A stretch of DNA of 9,889 nt from an uncultured Lachnospiraceae bacterium (lineage in GTDB: Bacteria; Bacillota; Clostridia; Lachnospirales; Lachnospiraceae). The notes under the pieces are model-generated. The model did no database searches. It saw only the letters and a program-made list of their open reading frames with translations, and was not told the DNA's origin. Each line of letters starts with the position of its first letter. Positions within the stretch are counted from its first letter, which is position 1. Position numbers and translations under genes: made by a program. The stretch covers positions 1-9,889 of the forward strand of contig OMSM01000247.1 of assembly GCA_900313745.1 (NCBI GenBank), given 5' to 3'. Positions 1 through 6,441 of this stretch are shown in pieces.

Positions 1-1506
1 CGGGAGATTCTCCGCCTCGCAAGAAACACCCTGCTGATTCATCTGCGTTTTCTGGAATCGGCACTGGTACGCTTTGTTCCCGGGGATGAGACCATCACGC
101 CGGAGATCGCAACAGACGGGCAGTTCTTATACTACAACTCCCTGCACATCTGCAGGAGCTTTCGCAGGGCACGCGAGATCCCGGTACGTGACTATCTTCA
201 TCTGACGCTTCACTGCGTGTTCAGGCACCTGTTTGTCGGGAGAAAGATCCATACGGAGATCTGGGACCTCGCCTGCGACATCGCGGTGGAACACATCATC
301 CGTGATCTGAACATCAAGTCGCTCTACTGTGAGCGGCAGGAGAAGCAGGAGTGGCTGATCCGGAAGCTGAAGGAGGCCATGCCGCGCCTGACCGCGGAGC
401 GCATCTACCGCTGGCTTCTGGAACAGGAGCTTCCGCCGCAGGAGATCTCGCGTATCCGGTCCTATTTCTATGCCGACGACCACAGCATCTGGTATAAGGC
501 ACCGGAACTGACAGGCGGCGGGAGTGACTCGGACCGAAACGACGACAGCGACAGGGCAAACGGAAAACCCGAACCTGGCGAGACCGAGGGCACGGACAGC
601 GTGAATTCGGAGGACGCCGAAGAGGAGGACGGAGAAGAACAGTCCGCTTCCGGCGGCCGGGCCACCGGCGAGACCCGGGACAGCGGCGACAGCGGCGAGG
701 GCATGGCCGGGCAGGAGAACGACCGTCCCGGCGAGAAAAAAGCCATGTCACCCCGGGAGACGGAACAGATGTGGAAGGACATCAGCGAACGGATCCAGGT
801 CGATCTGGACACGACGTCTTCGTCCTACGGAGAGAACGCAGGCGATTTTGTGGCGGCACTGGAAGAAGTCAACCGGGAGAAGGTGGACTACGCGGCCTTC
901 CTGCGGCGCTTCGCGGTCCTGGGGGAGAACCTTCAGGTCAACGACGACGAATTCGACTATATTTTCTATACCTACGGCCTGAAACTCTATGAACGGATGC
1001 CGCTGATCGAGCCGCTGGAATACAAGGAAGTGCAGCGGGTGCGGGAGTTTGTCATCGCACTGGACACGTCGGAATCGGTGGCGGGGGAGCTGATCCAGAC
1101 CTTTGTCACCAAGACCTGGAACATCCTCAAGCAGACGGAGAACTTCTTTACCACGGTGAACGTGCATATTCTCCAGTGCGGAGCGAGGGTGGAAGAGGAC
1201 ACCAGGATCACCAGCCAGGATGAATTTGACGCATATATGCGGCGCATGGTGCTGAGGGGGTTCGGCGGGACGGACTTCCGGCCGGTGTTCGACCACGTGG
1301 ACATGCTGCTGCGGCAGCATGAGTTTCAGAACCTGAAAGGCCTGATCTACTTCACGGACGGGTACGGGACCTTCCCGCCGATGCCGCCGAAGTACGAAGC
1401 CGCCTTTGTCTTCGTGGACAACGGAAGAGAGCTCCCGGATACCCCGCCCTGGGCCATCCGGATCCGAATGACGCAGACAGACATCGAGAACCTGTCGGAC
1501 CGATAG
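1..1506 (+). CDS. Metallopeptidase-like/VWA domain protein (DUF2201-like), 5' end outside window
   Basis: The frame is open from base 1, so the gene begins upstream; 501 residues are visible. Apparent starts inside the window, such as the GTG at 217, fall within the conserved N-terminal domain and are not credible. Residues 1-100 resemble the putative metallopeptidase domain of DUF2201 proteins: an HxxxHxxxxH pattern (H67, H71, H76) followed by WDLACDIAVE. The Glu usual after the first His is Leu here, so peptidase activity is doubtful. Residues about 171-250 are a low-complexity acidic Gly/Ser/Asp/Glu linker. The C-terminal half is a VWA-like domain with an apparently intact metal site: DTSES (355-359), T424 in GGTDF and D453 in FTDGYG. 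Such VWA proteins normally work with a MoxR AAA+ ATPase, and one lies two genes downstream. The role as MoxR partner is inferred; the family call is firm for the VWA part. Confidence 0.88.
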   Translation, partial: REILRLARNTLLIHLRFLESALVRFVPGDETITPEIATDGQFLYYNSLHICRSFRRAREIPVRDYLHLTLHCVFRHLFVGRKIHTEIWDLACDIAVEHIIRDLNIKSLYCERQEKQEWLIRKLKEAMPRLTAERIYRWLLEQELPPQEISRIRSYFYADDHSIWYKAPELTGGGSDSDRNDDSDRANGKPEPGETEGTDSVNSEDAEEEDGEEQSASGGRATGETRDSGDSGEGMAGQENDRPGEKKAMSPRETEQMWKDISERIQVDLDTTSSSYGENAGDFVAALEEVNREKVDYAAFLRRFAVLGENLQVNDDEFDYIFYTYGLKLYERMPLIEPLEYKEVQRVREFVIALDTSESVAGELIQTFVTKTWNILKQTENFFTTVNVHILQCGARVEEDTRITSQDEFDAYMRRMVLRGFGGTDFRPVFDHVDMLLRQHEFQNLKGLIYFTDGYGTFPPMPPKYEAAFVFVDNGRELPDTPPWAIRIRMTQTDIENLSDR

Positions 1507-1516
1507 ACAGAGAAGC

Positions 1517-3451
1517 ATGACGGACGAATTTGAAATCCAAAACGGAAAACTGCTGAAGTACCGGGGGCACAGCCCCTGGCCGGAGATCCCAGAGGAAGTC
1601 ACCGTGATCGCCGAGGGGGCATTCCGGGACTGCCGGGATGTGGAGGAAGCGGTGCTGCCGCCGCGGCTGGAGCGCATCGAGAGCGAAGCCTTTCAGTGGT
1701 GCGCAAACCTCAAAAAGGTCTCTGCTCCGGGGAGCCTTCGGTTTATCGGACCGGACGCATTTGCGGGAACACCGTTCTACCGATACTACAACGAGAATGA
1801 AACCGATTGGAAGGAGGACTTCCTCTTCCTGGGAAAGGTCCTGTTCAAAGCACGGAGAAATCTTCGTTCCGCCGTGATTCCGGAGGGGACGGAGACCATC
1901 GCGGCGGATGCCTTTCATGAGCGCGTGCTGCTGCGGGAGGTGAAGATCCCGGAGAGTGTCACAGACATCGGCTGGCGGGCGTTTTCGGACTGCTCGGCGC
2001 TCACCGAGGTCCATATCCCCGCGGGAGTCCGGCGGATCGGCTGGCACTGCTTCAAGGGCTGTGCGCGCCTGAGCAGGGCAGTGTTTGAAGAAGGCGTGGA
2101 GGAGATCGAAAACGGCATCTTTGCCAACTGCCGCTCCCTGCGTCAGGTCTGCTTCCCGGACAGTCTGAAAAAGTTCCCGGGCTGGGCGTTCTTCGGCAGC
2201 AACAACATCGAGACCGTAAAGATCGGAGACAACGCCGCCGTCATCGGCGAGAGAGCCTTCTCCGGCTGTGAAAACCTGCGGAGTGTCGAGTTCCCGAAAC
2301 GGCTGGAAAAAATCGGTGTCGATGCGTTCTACAGCTGCATCACGCTGGAAGATGCCGTGCTCCCGGAGGGACTCACGACTCTTGAGAACCGGGCTTTTGC
2401 CGGAGCCAGATGTTTGCAGAGCGCGCCGCTGCCGGGAACGCTGCGTACCATGGGGGAGAGCGTTTTCGCCGGCTGCCGGCTGCTCCGGGAGATGACGGTG
2501 CCCGGTGCGGTGGAGGTGCTTCCGGACGACAGCTTCTTCGGCTGCGACGGACTGGAGACCGTCACTCTGGAGGAGGGGATCACCGCCCTCGGGAGACGGG
2601 CCCTGGGCGACTGCAGAAGCCTCCGGCAGCTCTGCATGCCGGAGAGCCTCACGGTGCTGGGGGACAAGGCGCTGAAGAACTGCGCGGCGCTGGAAGAGCT
2701 GCGGCTGTCTCCGAAACTGGAGCGGATCGGGCGGGAAGCTCTGGCCGGGTGCCGGGCGCTGGAAAAACTGCAGATTCCGAAGAGTGTCCGTACCATCGGC
2801 GCTGGAGCCTTCGACGGCTGCAAAGGGCTCGCAGATGAAGAGGGCTATGTCGTGCTGGACGGCGTCTGCTACGGCTGCATCGAGCCGCGCACGGAGATCC
2901 GAGTACCGGTTTCTGTCCGGGCCGTGGCGCCCGGCGCCTTTGCCGAAAAGCCCCAAATCCTGTTCCTGACAGTGCCGGACACGGTGGCAGAGATCGGCGA
3001 AGAGGCGTTTGCCGGCTGCAGAGGGCTGAAGGAACTGAATCTGCCGGTGGCAGTACATCGCCTTGGCAGAGAGCCTCTCCGGGACTGCGACAGTCTGGAA
3101 TCCATTATTGCCCCGGGGATGCGCCCGGAGCAGTTCGAGTCGGAGAAGGAGCGGGTCTGCGCCGTGATCGGCTACTGCCGCAGAGCAGCAGACTTTTCGC
3201 CCGCGATCGCGGCGGCCTATGAGAACTGGATGCGCGGGAACACGGTCCGGATCCTCGAGGCCTGCATCGAACGGAACATGCCGGACGCGGTGCGCTACTT
3301 CACGGAAAAGAGAATGATCGGGCAGGAGGACCACGCGCGGGTACTGGAAAAGGCCCAGCGGTCCCGTGCCATGGAGATCGTCGCACTGCTGCTGGACTAT
3401 CGCGGCAGCGGCCTGGAAGACGAGAATATTTTCGACAAGTACGATATCTGA
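1517..3451 (+). CDS. BspA-type leucine-rich repeat protein, cytosolic, with helical C-terminal tail
   Basis: A protein of 644 residues starting 10 bases after the previous stop; the ribosome site is weak (AGAGAAG), suggesting coupling to the upstream gene. From about residue 25 to 535 it consists of roughly 20 repeats of 23 residues with the BspA/LRR_5 pattern AFxxCxxLxxVxLPxxLxxIG. Two repeats are interrupted by longer inserts (near residues 90-120 and 440-465). There is no signal peptide, transmembrane segment or cell-wall anchor, unlike the surface adhesins that made this repeat type known, so it should be cytosolic. Residues about 540-644 are helical and resemble a short ankyrin-like solenoid (for example AVRYFTEKRM and VALLLDYRG). 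The position between the VWA and MoxR genes suggests a scaffold or adaptor for that ATPase system, which is inference. No enzymatic motif is visible. Confidence 0.88.
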   Translation: MTDEFEIQNGKLLKYRGHSPWPEIPEEVTVIAEGAFRDCRDVEEAVLPPRLERIESEAFQWCANLKKVSAPGSLRFIGPDAFAGTPFYRYYNENETDWKEDFLFLGKVLFKARRNLRSAVIPEGTETIAADAFHERVLLREVKIPESVTDIGWRAFSDCSALTEVHIPAGVRRIGWHCFKGCARLSRAVFEEGVEEIENGIFANCRSLRQVCFPDSLKKFPGWAFFGSNNIETVKIGDNAAVIGERAFSGCENLRSVEFPKRLEKIGVDAFYSCITLEDAVLPEGLTTLENRAFAGARCLQSAPLPGTLRTMGESVFAGCRLLREMTVPGAVEVLPDDSFFGCDGLETVTLEEGITALGRRALGDCRSLRQLCMPESLTVLGDKALKNCAALEELRLSPKLERIGREALAGCRALEKLQIPKSVRTIGAGAFDGCKGLADEEGYVVLDGVCYGCIEPRTEIRVPVSVRAVAPGAFAEKPQILFLTVPDTVAEIGEEAFAGCRGLKELNLPVAVHRLGREPLRDCDSLESIIAPGMRPEQFESEKERVCAVIGYCRRAADFSPAIAAAYENWMRGNTVRILEACIERNMPDAVRYFTEKRMIGQEDHARVLEKAQRSRAMEIVALLLDYRGSGLEDENIFDKYDI

Positions 3452-3483
3452 ATCCGCAGAGCGGAGAGAAGGGAAGTGACCCG

Positions 3484-5001
3484 GTGAACATCGCAGAGGC
3501 AAAGGAACAGATCAAGTCGGCGATGAAAGCGTATTTCACCAAGGACGAATTCGGCGCCTACCGCATCCCCATCGAGAAGCAGCGTCCGGTTTTCATGATC
3601 GGCCCTCCGGGAATCGGCAAGACCGCCATCATGGAGCAGATCGCCTCAGAGCTGGGCGTTGGGCTGGTGTCCTATTCCATGACCCACCACACGCGCCAGT
3701 CGGCACTCGGCCTGCCCTACATCACGGAGAAGGAATACGGCGGGAAGACCTATCAGGTCTCGGAATACACCATGAGCGAGATCATCGGGTCCATCTACGA
3801 CCTGATGCGGGAGACGGGGCTGAAAGAAGGCATCCTCTTCCTGGATGAGATCAACTGCGTTTCCGAGACCCTGGCGCCCTGCATGTTGCAGTTTTTGCAG
3901 TACAAGGTCTTCGGCCAGCACCGCGTGCCCGCCGGGTGGATCCTGGTAACGGCAGGGAACCCGCCGGAGTACAACAAATCCGTCCGGGACTTCGACGTGG
4001 TGACCTGGGACCGGCTCAAGCGCATCGACATCGAACCGGACTATGAGGTCTGGAAAAAATATGCCTACCGCAAAGGGGTTCATGCCTCGGTGATGACCTA
4101 TCTCGCGGCACGGAAGAAAGACTTCTATAAGGTCGAGAACGCCGCCGACGGCAAGCGCTTTGTGACGGCGCGCGGATGGGACGATCTCAGCGAGATGATC
4201 TGCCTCTATGAAGAAAACAGCCTGGAGGTCAACGAGAAGCTCATCGTCCAGTATCTGCAGGACCCGCGGATCGCGAAGGACTTTGCCATCTATTACGATC
4301 TGTTCAACAAGTACCGCAGCGACTACCAGGTGGAACAGATTCTTGACGGGACGGCGAGCGAGAGCATCGTCCTGCGTGCCCGGCGCGCGGGGATGGACGA
4401 GCGGCTGAGCCTGCTGGGGCTGCTGTTCGATGCCGTGACGTCGCGGCTGCGCGCCGTGTGCGAGACGGAAAACGTACTGGACCTCGTGGCGGCACAGCTC
4501 AAAGAACTGAAATCCGTACTCGCTGCCGGAAACCCGGAGGTCCTGAAAGCGCTGGAAGCATGCCTCACGGAACAGGAAGAGAAGCTGGCCGTCGGGCAGC
4601 GCGCCGCATCCGTGTCTCCGCAGGCTCAGCGGGAGATGAAGCGCATGATCCGGATGCTGGACGACTTTCGGGCCATGCTGATGAAAAACGGGCAAACAGA
4701 GGGACCGGAAGCCTTCGAGCTGGTGCGAGAGGCCTTCCGCGGACAGGTGGCGGGCCTGAAGGCAGGCGCCGCCGCAGGCGGAAAAGCGCTGGAGAACGCA
4801 TTCACCTTCTGCGAGGAGGCCTTTGCGGACGGAGACGAGGTACTGCTGTTTGTGACGGAGCTGACGGTGAACTACTACAGCGCCCGCTTCATCGGGCATT
4901 ACGGCTGCGACAAGTATTACCTGCATAACAAGGAACTGCAGTTTCAGGAACGGCAGCAGGAGATCCTGAAGCGGATTGACGAAATGGACTGGAGCATCTG
5001 A
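3484..5001 (+). CDS. MoxR-type AAA+ ATPase with long C-terminal helical extension
   Basis: A 505-residue AAA+ ATPase. The GTG start at 3484 is preceded at 3466-3475 by an AGAAGGGAAG ribosome site about 8 bases away, and no better start is seen. Walker A is GPPGIGKT (40-47), Walker B is ILFLDE (117-122), the sensor-1 Asn is N159 in VTAGNPP, arginines R177/R180 lie in WDRLKR, and the sensor-2-like R230 is in TARGWDDL. All catalytic elements look intact. MoxR ATPases are usually about 300-350 residues; this one continues with about 250 mostly helical residues, ending in a YGCDKYY...NKELQFQERQ block. The family acts as a chaperone-like motor with VWA-domain partners, matching the VWA gene at 1-1506. 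The gene order here is VWA, LRR, MoxR. The extension may bind the LRR or VWA protein, which is inference. Confidence 0.92.
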   Translation: MNIAEAKEQIKSAMKAYFTKDEFGAYRIPIEKQRPVFMIGPPGIGKTAIMEQIASELGVGLVSYSMTHHTRQSALGLPYITEKEYGGKTYQVSEYTMSEIIGSIYDLMRETGLKEGILFLDEINCVSETLAPCMLQFLQYKVFGQHRVPAGWILVTAGNPPEYNKSVRDFDVVTWDRLKRIDIEPDYEVWKKYAYRKGVHASVMTYLAARKKDFYKVENAADGKRFVTARGWDDLSEMICLYEENSLEVNEKLIVQYLQDPRIAKDFAIYYDLFNKYRSDYQVEQILDGTASESIVLRARRAGMDERLSLLGLLFDAVTSRLRAVCETENVLDLVAAQLKELKSVLAAGNPEVLKALEACLTEQEEKLAVGQRAASVSPQAQREMKRMIRMLDDFRAMLMKNGQTEGPEAFELVREAFRGQVAGLKAGAAAGGKALENAFTFCEEAFADGDEVLLFVTELTVNYYSARFIGHYGCDKYYLHNKELQFQERQQEILKRIDEMDWSI

Positions 5002-5013
5002 GGAGGGACAAGC

Positions 5014-5526
5014 ATGAGCGAAAAGGCGAATCTGTACGCACAGTATCAGGAGGCCGCGGCAGACTGCGGAGATCCGGCTGCGCTGGCGGCCCTGCAGAAG
5101 ACAAGGCTGCTTCCGGTGATCGAAGAGGAAAAGGCAGCCTTCGTCCGTGCGGAATACGGACGGCTGCAGCACATCATGGGTGCGGCCTACAACGAGGGGG
5201 GAGAGCTGCATTTCTTCCACCCGCTGCCCGAGAACGAAAAGCGCGAGGACGTGACGGTTTACGGACGGCCGGAGGAGCTGACGCTGGCGGAGCTTGCGAT
5301 GCTGCCGCACCTGGTGCACATCGTGCCGCGGCTGGGAACGGAGAGCACGGTTCCGCTGATCCAGTATTACCCGGAGGATAAGTTTCGGATGCAGCTGCTG
5401 GCGGGGATGTTTGACCGGATTTCCATCGGCGTGCCCTGTGAAGAGAGCGATGTCAAAAATCTTCTGACCGGCCACAGCGAGTATATGAACTTCAAGACCG
5501 GAAACGAAGTCGTTGTGATCAAGTAA
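5014..5526 (+). CDS. Conserved-looking protein of unknown function in the MoxR operon
   Basis: A 170-residue protein I do not recognise. Its reality is supported by an AGGAGGG ribosome site at 5001-5007 with good spacing, tight packing (12 bases after the MoxR stop), and codon use like its neighbours. The first 55 residues look helical. Residues 60-170 are mixed and include a GELHFFHPLP stretch, a helix around TLAELAMLPHLVHIVP, and a C-terminal strand (GNEVVVIK). It has no signal peptide, no transmembrane segment, no Cys or His metal cluster and no nucleotide-binding loop. Being directly between the ATPase and the HATPase-like gene, it may be a substrate, adaptor or regulator of the machine; nothing in the sequence decides this. 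Confidence 0.75.
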   Translation: MSEKANLYAQYQEAAADCGDPAALAALQKTRLLPVIEEEKAAFVRAEYGRLQHIMGAAYNEGGELHFFHPLPENEKREDVTVYGRPEELTLAELAMLPHLVHIVPRLGTESTVPLIQYYPEDKFRMQLLAGMFDRISIGVPCEESDVKNLLTGHSEYMNFKTGNEVVVIK

Positions 5527-5536
5527 GGAGTGCGCC

Positions 5537-5911
5537 ATGGAGAAACTGAACATCCCGGTGAATGAAGAATTGCCTGCAAGAGTAAAGGAGTATGTAGCTG
5601 ACGGCCTGAGGCAGTCACGCTGTGACGAGAGCGCGAAGGAGGACTTTGCGGTTGCCCTGGACGAGATGCTCCCGGACCTGGTAAAGGCCGACGGCGGTGT
5701 CGGAAGGCTGATCGTAAGCGTCGAGAATACCGCAGCGGGAAGCGCGGTGCAGATGATGCACGCGGGACCCATCTACAACCCCTGTCCGAGCGGCGGAGAG
5801 AGTTTCACACGTTCCCATATGGACGAGATTTCGTTTGAATTCAAATACGGCCGCAACGTGCTGACCGTCTTTCGAAGAGCAGAAGAAAAGCAGCAGATTT
5901 CCGGAAATTGA
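5537..5911 (+). CDS. Degenerate RsbW/SpoIIAB-like HATPase (anti-sigma-factor-like) protein
   Basis: A 124-residue protein with an AAGGAG site at 5525-5530 six bases before the ATG. Its layout resembles the small HATPase_c fold of RsbW/SpoIIAB anti-sigma kinases and related ATP-binding proteins: a helical N-terminus, then ALDEMLPDLVK (40-50) where the family has an ExxxN motif, then a strand pair (RLIVSVE, SAVQMMHAGPIYNP) where the family has a DxG motif leading to FxPL, and a final DEISFEFKYGRNVLTVFRR segment typical of the clostridial proteins. The key ATP-site residues seem replaced: the motif Asn is D47 and the Asp of DxG is H75. If the alignment is right, ATP binding and kinase activity are probably lost and the protein would act only by binding. 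The assignment rests on pattern memory and is moderate; an unrelated small protein is the alternative. Confidence 0.6.
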   Translation: MEKLNIPVNEELPARVKEYVADGLRQSRCDESAKEDFAVALDEMLPDLVKADGGVGRLIVSVENTAAGSAVQMMHAGPIYNPCPSGGESFTRSHMDEISFEFKYGRNVLTVFRRAEEKQQISGN

Positions 5912-5917
5912 ATCATC

Positions 5918-5922
5918 GGAGG
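5918..5922 (+). promoter_or_regulatory. Ribosome binding site that fixes the membrane-protein start
   Basis: GGAGG lies 9 bases before ATG 5932. The longer open frame could start at a TTG at 5908, overlapping the previous stop, but that TTG would place this site inside the gene and leave it without a good site of its own. The ATG is therefore preferred. Confidence 0.7.
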
Positions 5923-5931
5923 AAAATTGAT

Positions 5932-6381
5932 ATGAAGAAGTATTCCAAGTTCGACGTGATCCTGAATCTGTGGATCTCATTTGTCATCAACGTGGTGCTC
6001 AGCATTGTGCTGCCGGCTCTGGTCGGCATGCTGAGCTTCGGGATATTCCTCAAGGGCTTCGTGATTGCTTTTACGGTGAGCACGATCCTGGTATTTCTGA
6101 TTCCGGTGGTGGACTGGGGCGCAAAGTTTGCTTCCCTGTTCGGACTGAAACCGGGTACGGCGGGCTTTACTCTGGTGTCGACGATTGTACTGGCGCTGTT
6201 TCTCGGGACGATCATGACGCTGCTGATGACGGCGGTAAACGCCGGAATCGGCCCGCACTTCTTTGCGGCCTGGTGGTCCTGCTACCCGATCGCCCTGCTG
6301 ACGGTCTATCTGTCCGCCCTGGTTGGGATCTTTACCGGGATCCCCCTGACAAAAGCAATTGTCGGCGCAGGGAAACCATGA
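5932..6381 (+). CDS. Four-helix membrane protein with internal duplication (DUF2798-like)
   Basis: A 149-residue integral membrane protein with a basic N-terminus (MKKYSK) and four predicted hydrophobic helices at about 10-34, 39-60, 79-102 and 113-136. The two halves look alike: each has a helix, a short loop, a second helix and then a Pro followed by a basic residue (LIPVVDWGAKF and GIPLTKAIVG). This resembles two copies of the small DUF2798 membrane unit, which I recall only in outline, so the family name is tentative. No catalytic motif is visible. It is the last gene before the terminator at 6396, 20 bases after the HATPase-like gene, so it is probably cotranscribed with the MoxR operon and may tie it to the membrane. 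Its TGA stop is also part of the next operon's -10 element. Confidence 0.78.
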   Translation: MKKYSKFDVILNLWISFVINVVLSIVLPALVGMLSFGIFLKGFVIAFTVSTILVFLIPVVDWGAKFASLFGLKPGTAGFTLVSTIVLALFLGTIMTLLMTAVNAGIGPHFFAAWWSCYPIALLTVYLSALVGIFTGIPLTKAIVGAGKP

Positions 6382-6387
6382 TATAAT
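6359..6387 (+). promoter_or_regulatory. Sigma-70-type promoter with extended -10 for the second operon
   Basis: TTGTCG (6359-6364, four of six matches to TTGACA), a 17-base spacer, and a perfect TATAAT (6382-6387) preceded by TGA, giving an extended -10 TGnTATAAT. The predicted start of transcription is near 6394. The promoter lies across the 3' end of the membrane-protein gene and should drive the three genes at 6442-9748. Confidence 0.75.
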
Positions 6388-6395
6388 CAAATTAT

Positions 6396-6426
6396 AAATG
6401 GCATCAGCGGTGCTGGTGCCATTTTT
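6396..6426 (+). terminator. Rho-independent terminator / 5' leader hairpin
   Basis: A 13-bp stem (6396-6408 with 6412-6424, one G-U pair) with a GGT loop, ending in a run of five T at 6422-6426, three of them paired. It should end transcription of the upstream operon. Because the predicted start of the next transcript is near 6394, the same hairpin would sit at the very 5' end of that mRNA. The A-run on the left arm could also allow minus-strand termination. Confidence 0.8.
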
Positions 6427-6441
6427 CGAGGAGGTTTCACG

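Noticed and set aside
1620..3115. Repeated DNA pattern with a period of about 69 bases
   Set aside because: This is the coding of 23-residue leucine-rich repeats, diverged at the DNA level, not a CRISPR array or satellite.
3453..3463. Small inverted repeat CCGC-aga-GCGG between the LRR and MoxR genes
   Set aside because: Only four pairs and no T-run; not a terminator and common by chance in GC-rich DNA.
1352..3502. Minus-strand open frame of 716 residues antisense to the LRR gene
   Set aside because: The + strand frame encodes a regular LRR protein; the antisense frame is Arg/His/Pro-rich, shows no motif, and is explained by GC-rich codon use.
3646..5772. Minus-strand open frame of 708 residues antisense to MoxR and following genes
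   Set aside because: It spans three convincing + strand genes with their own ribosome sites, and its composition is typical of a shadow frame.
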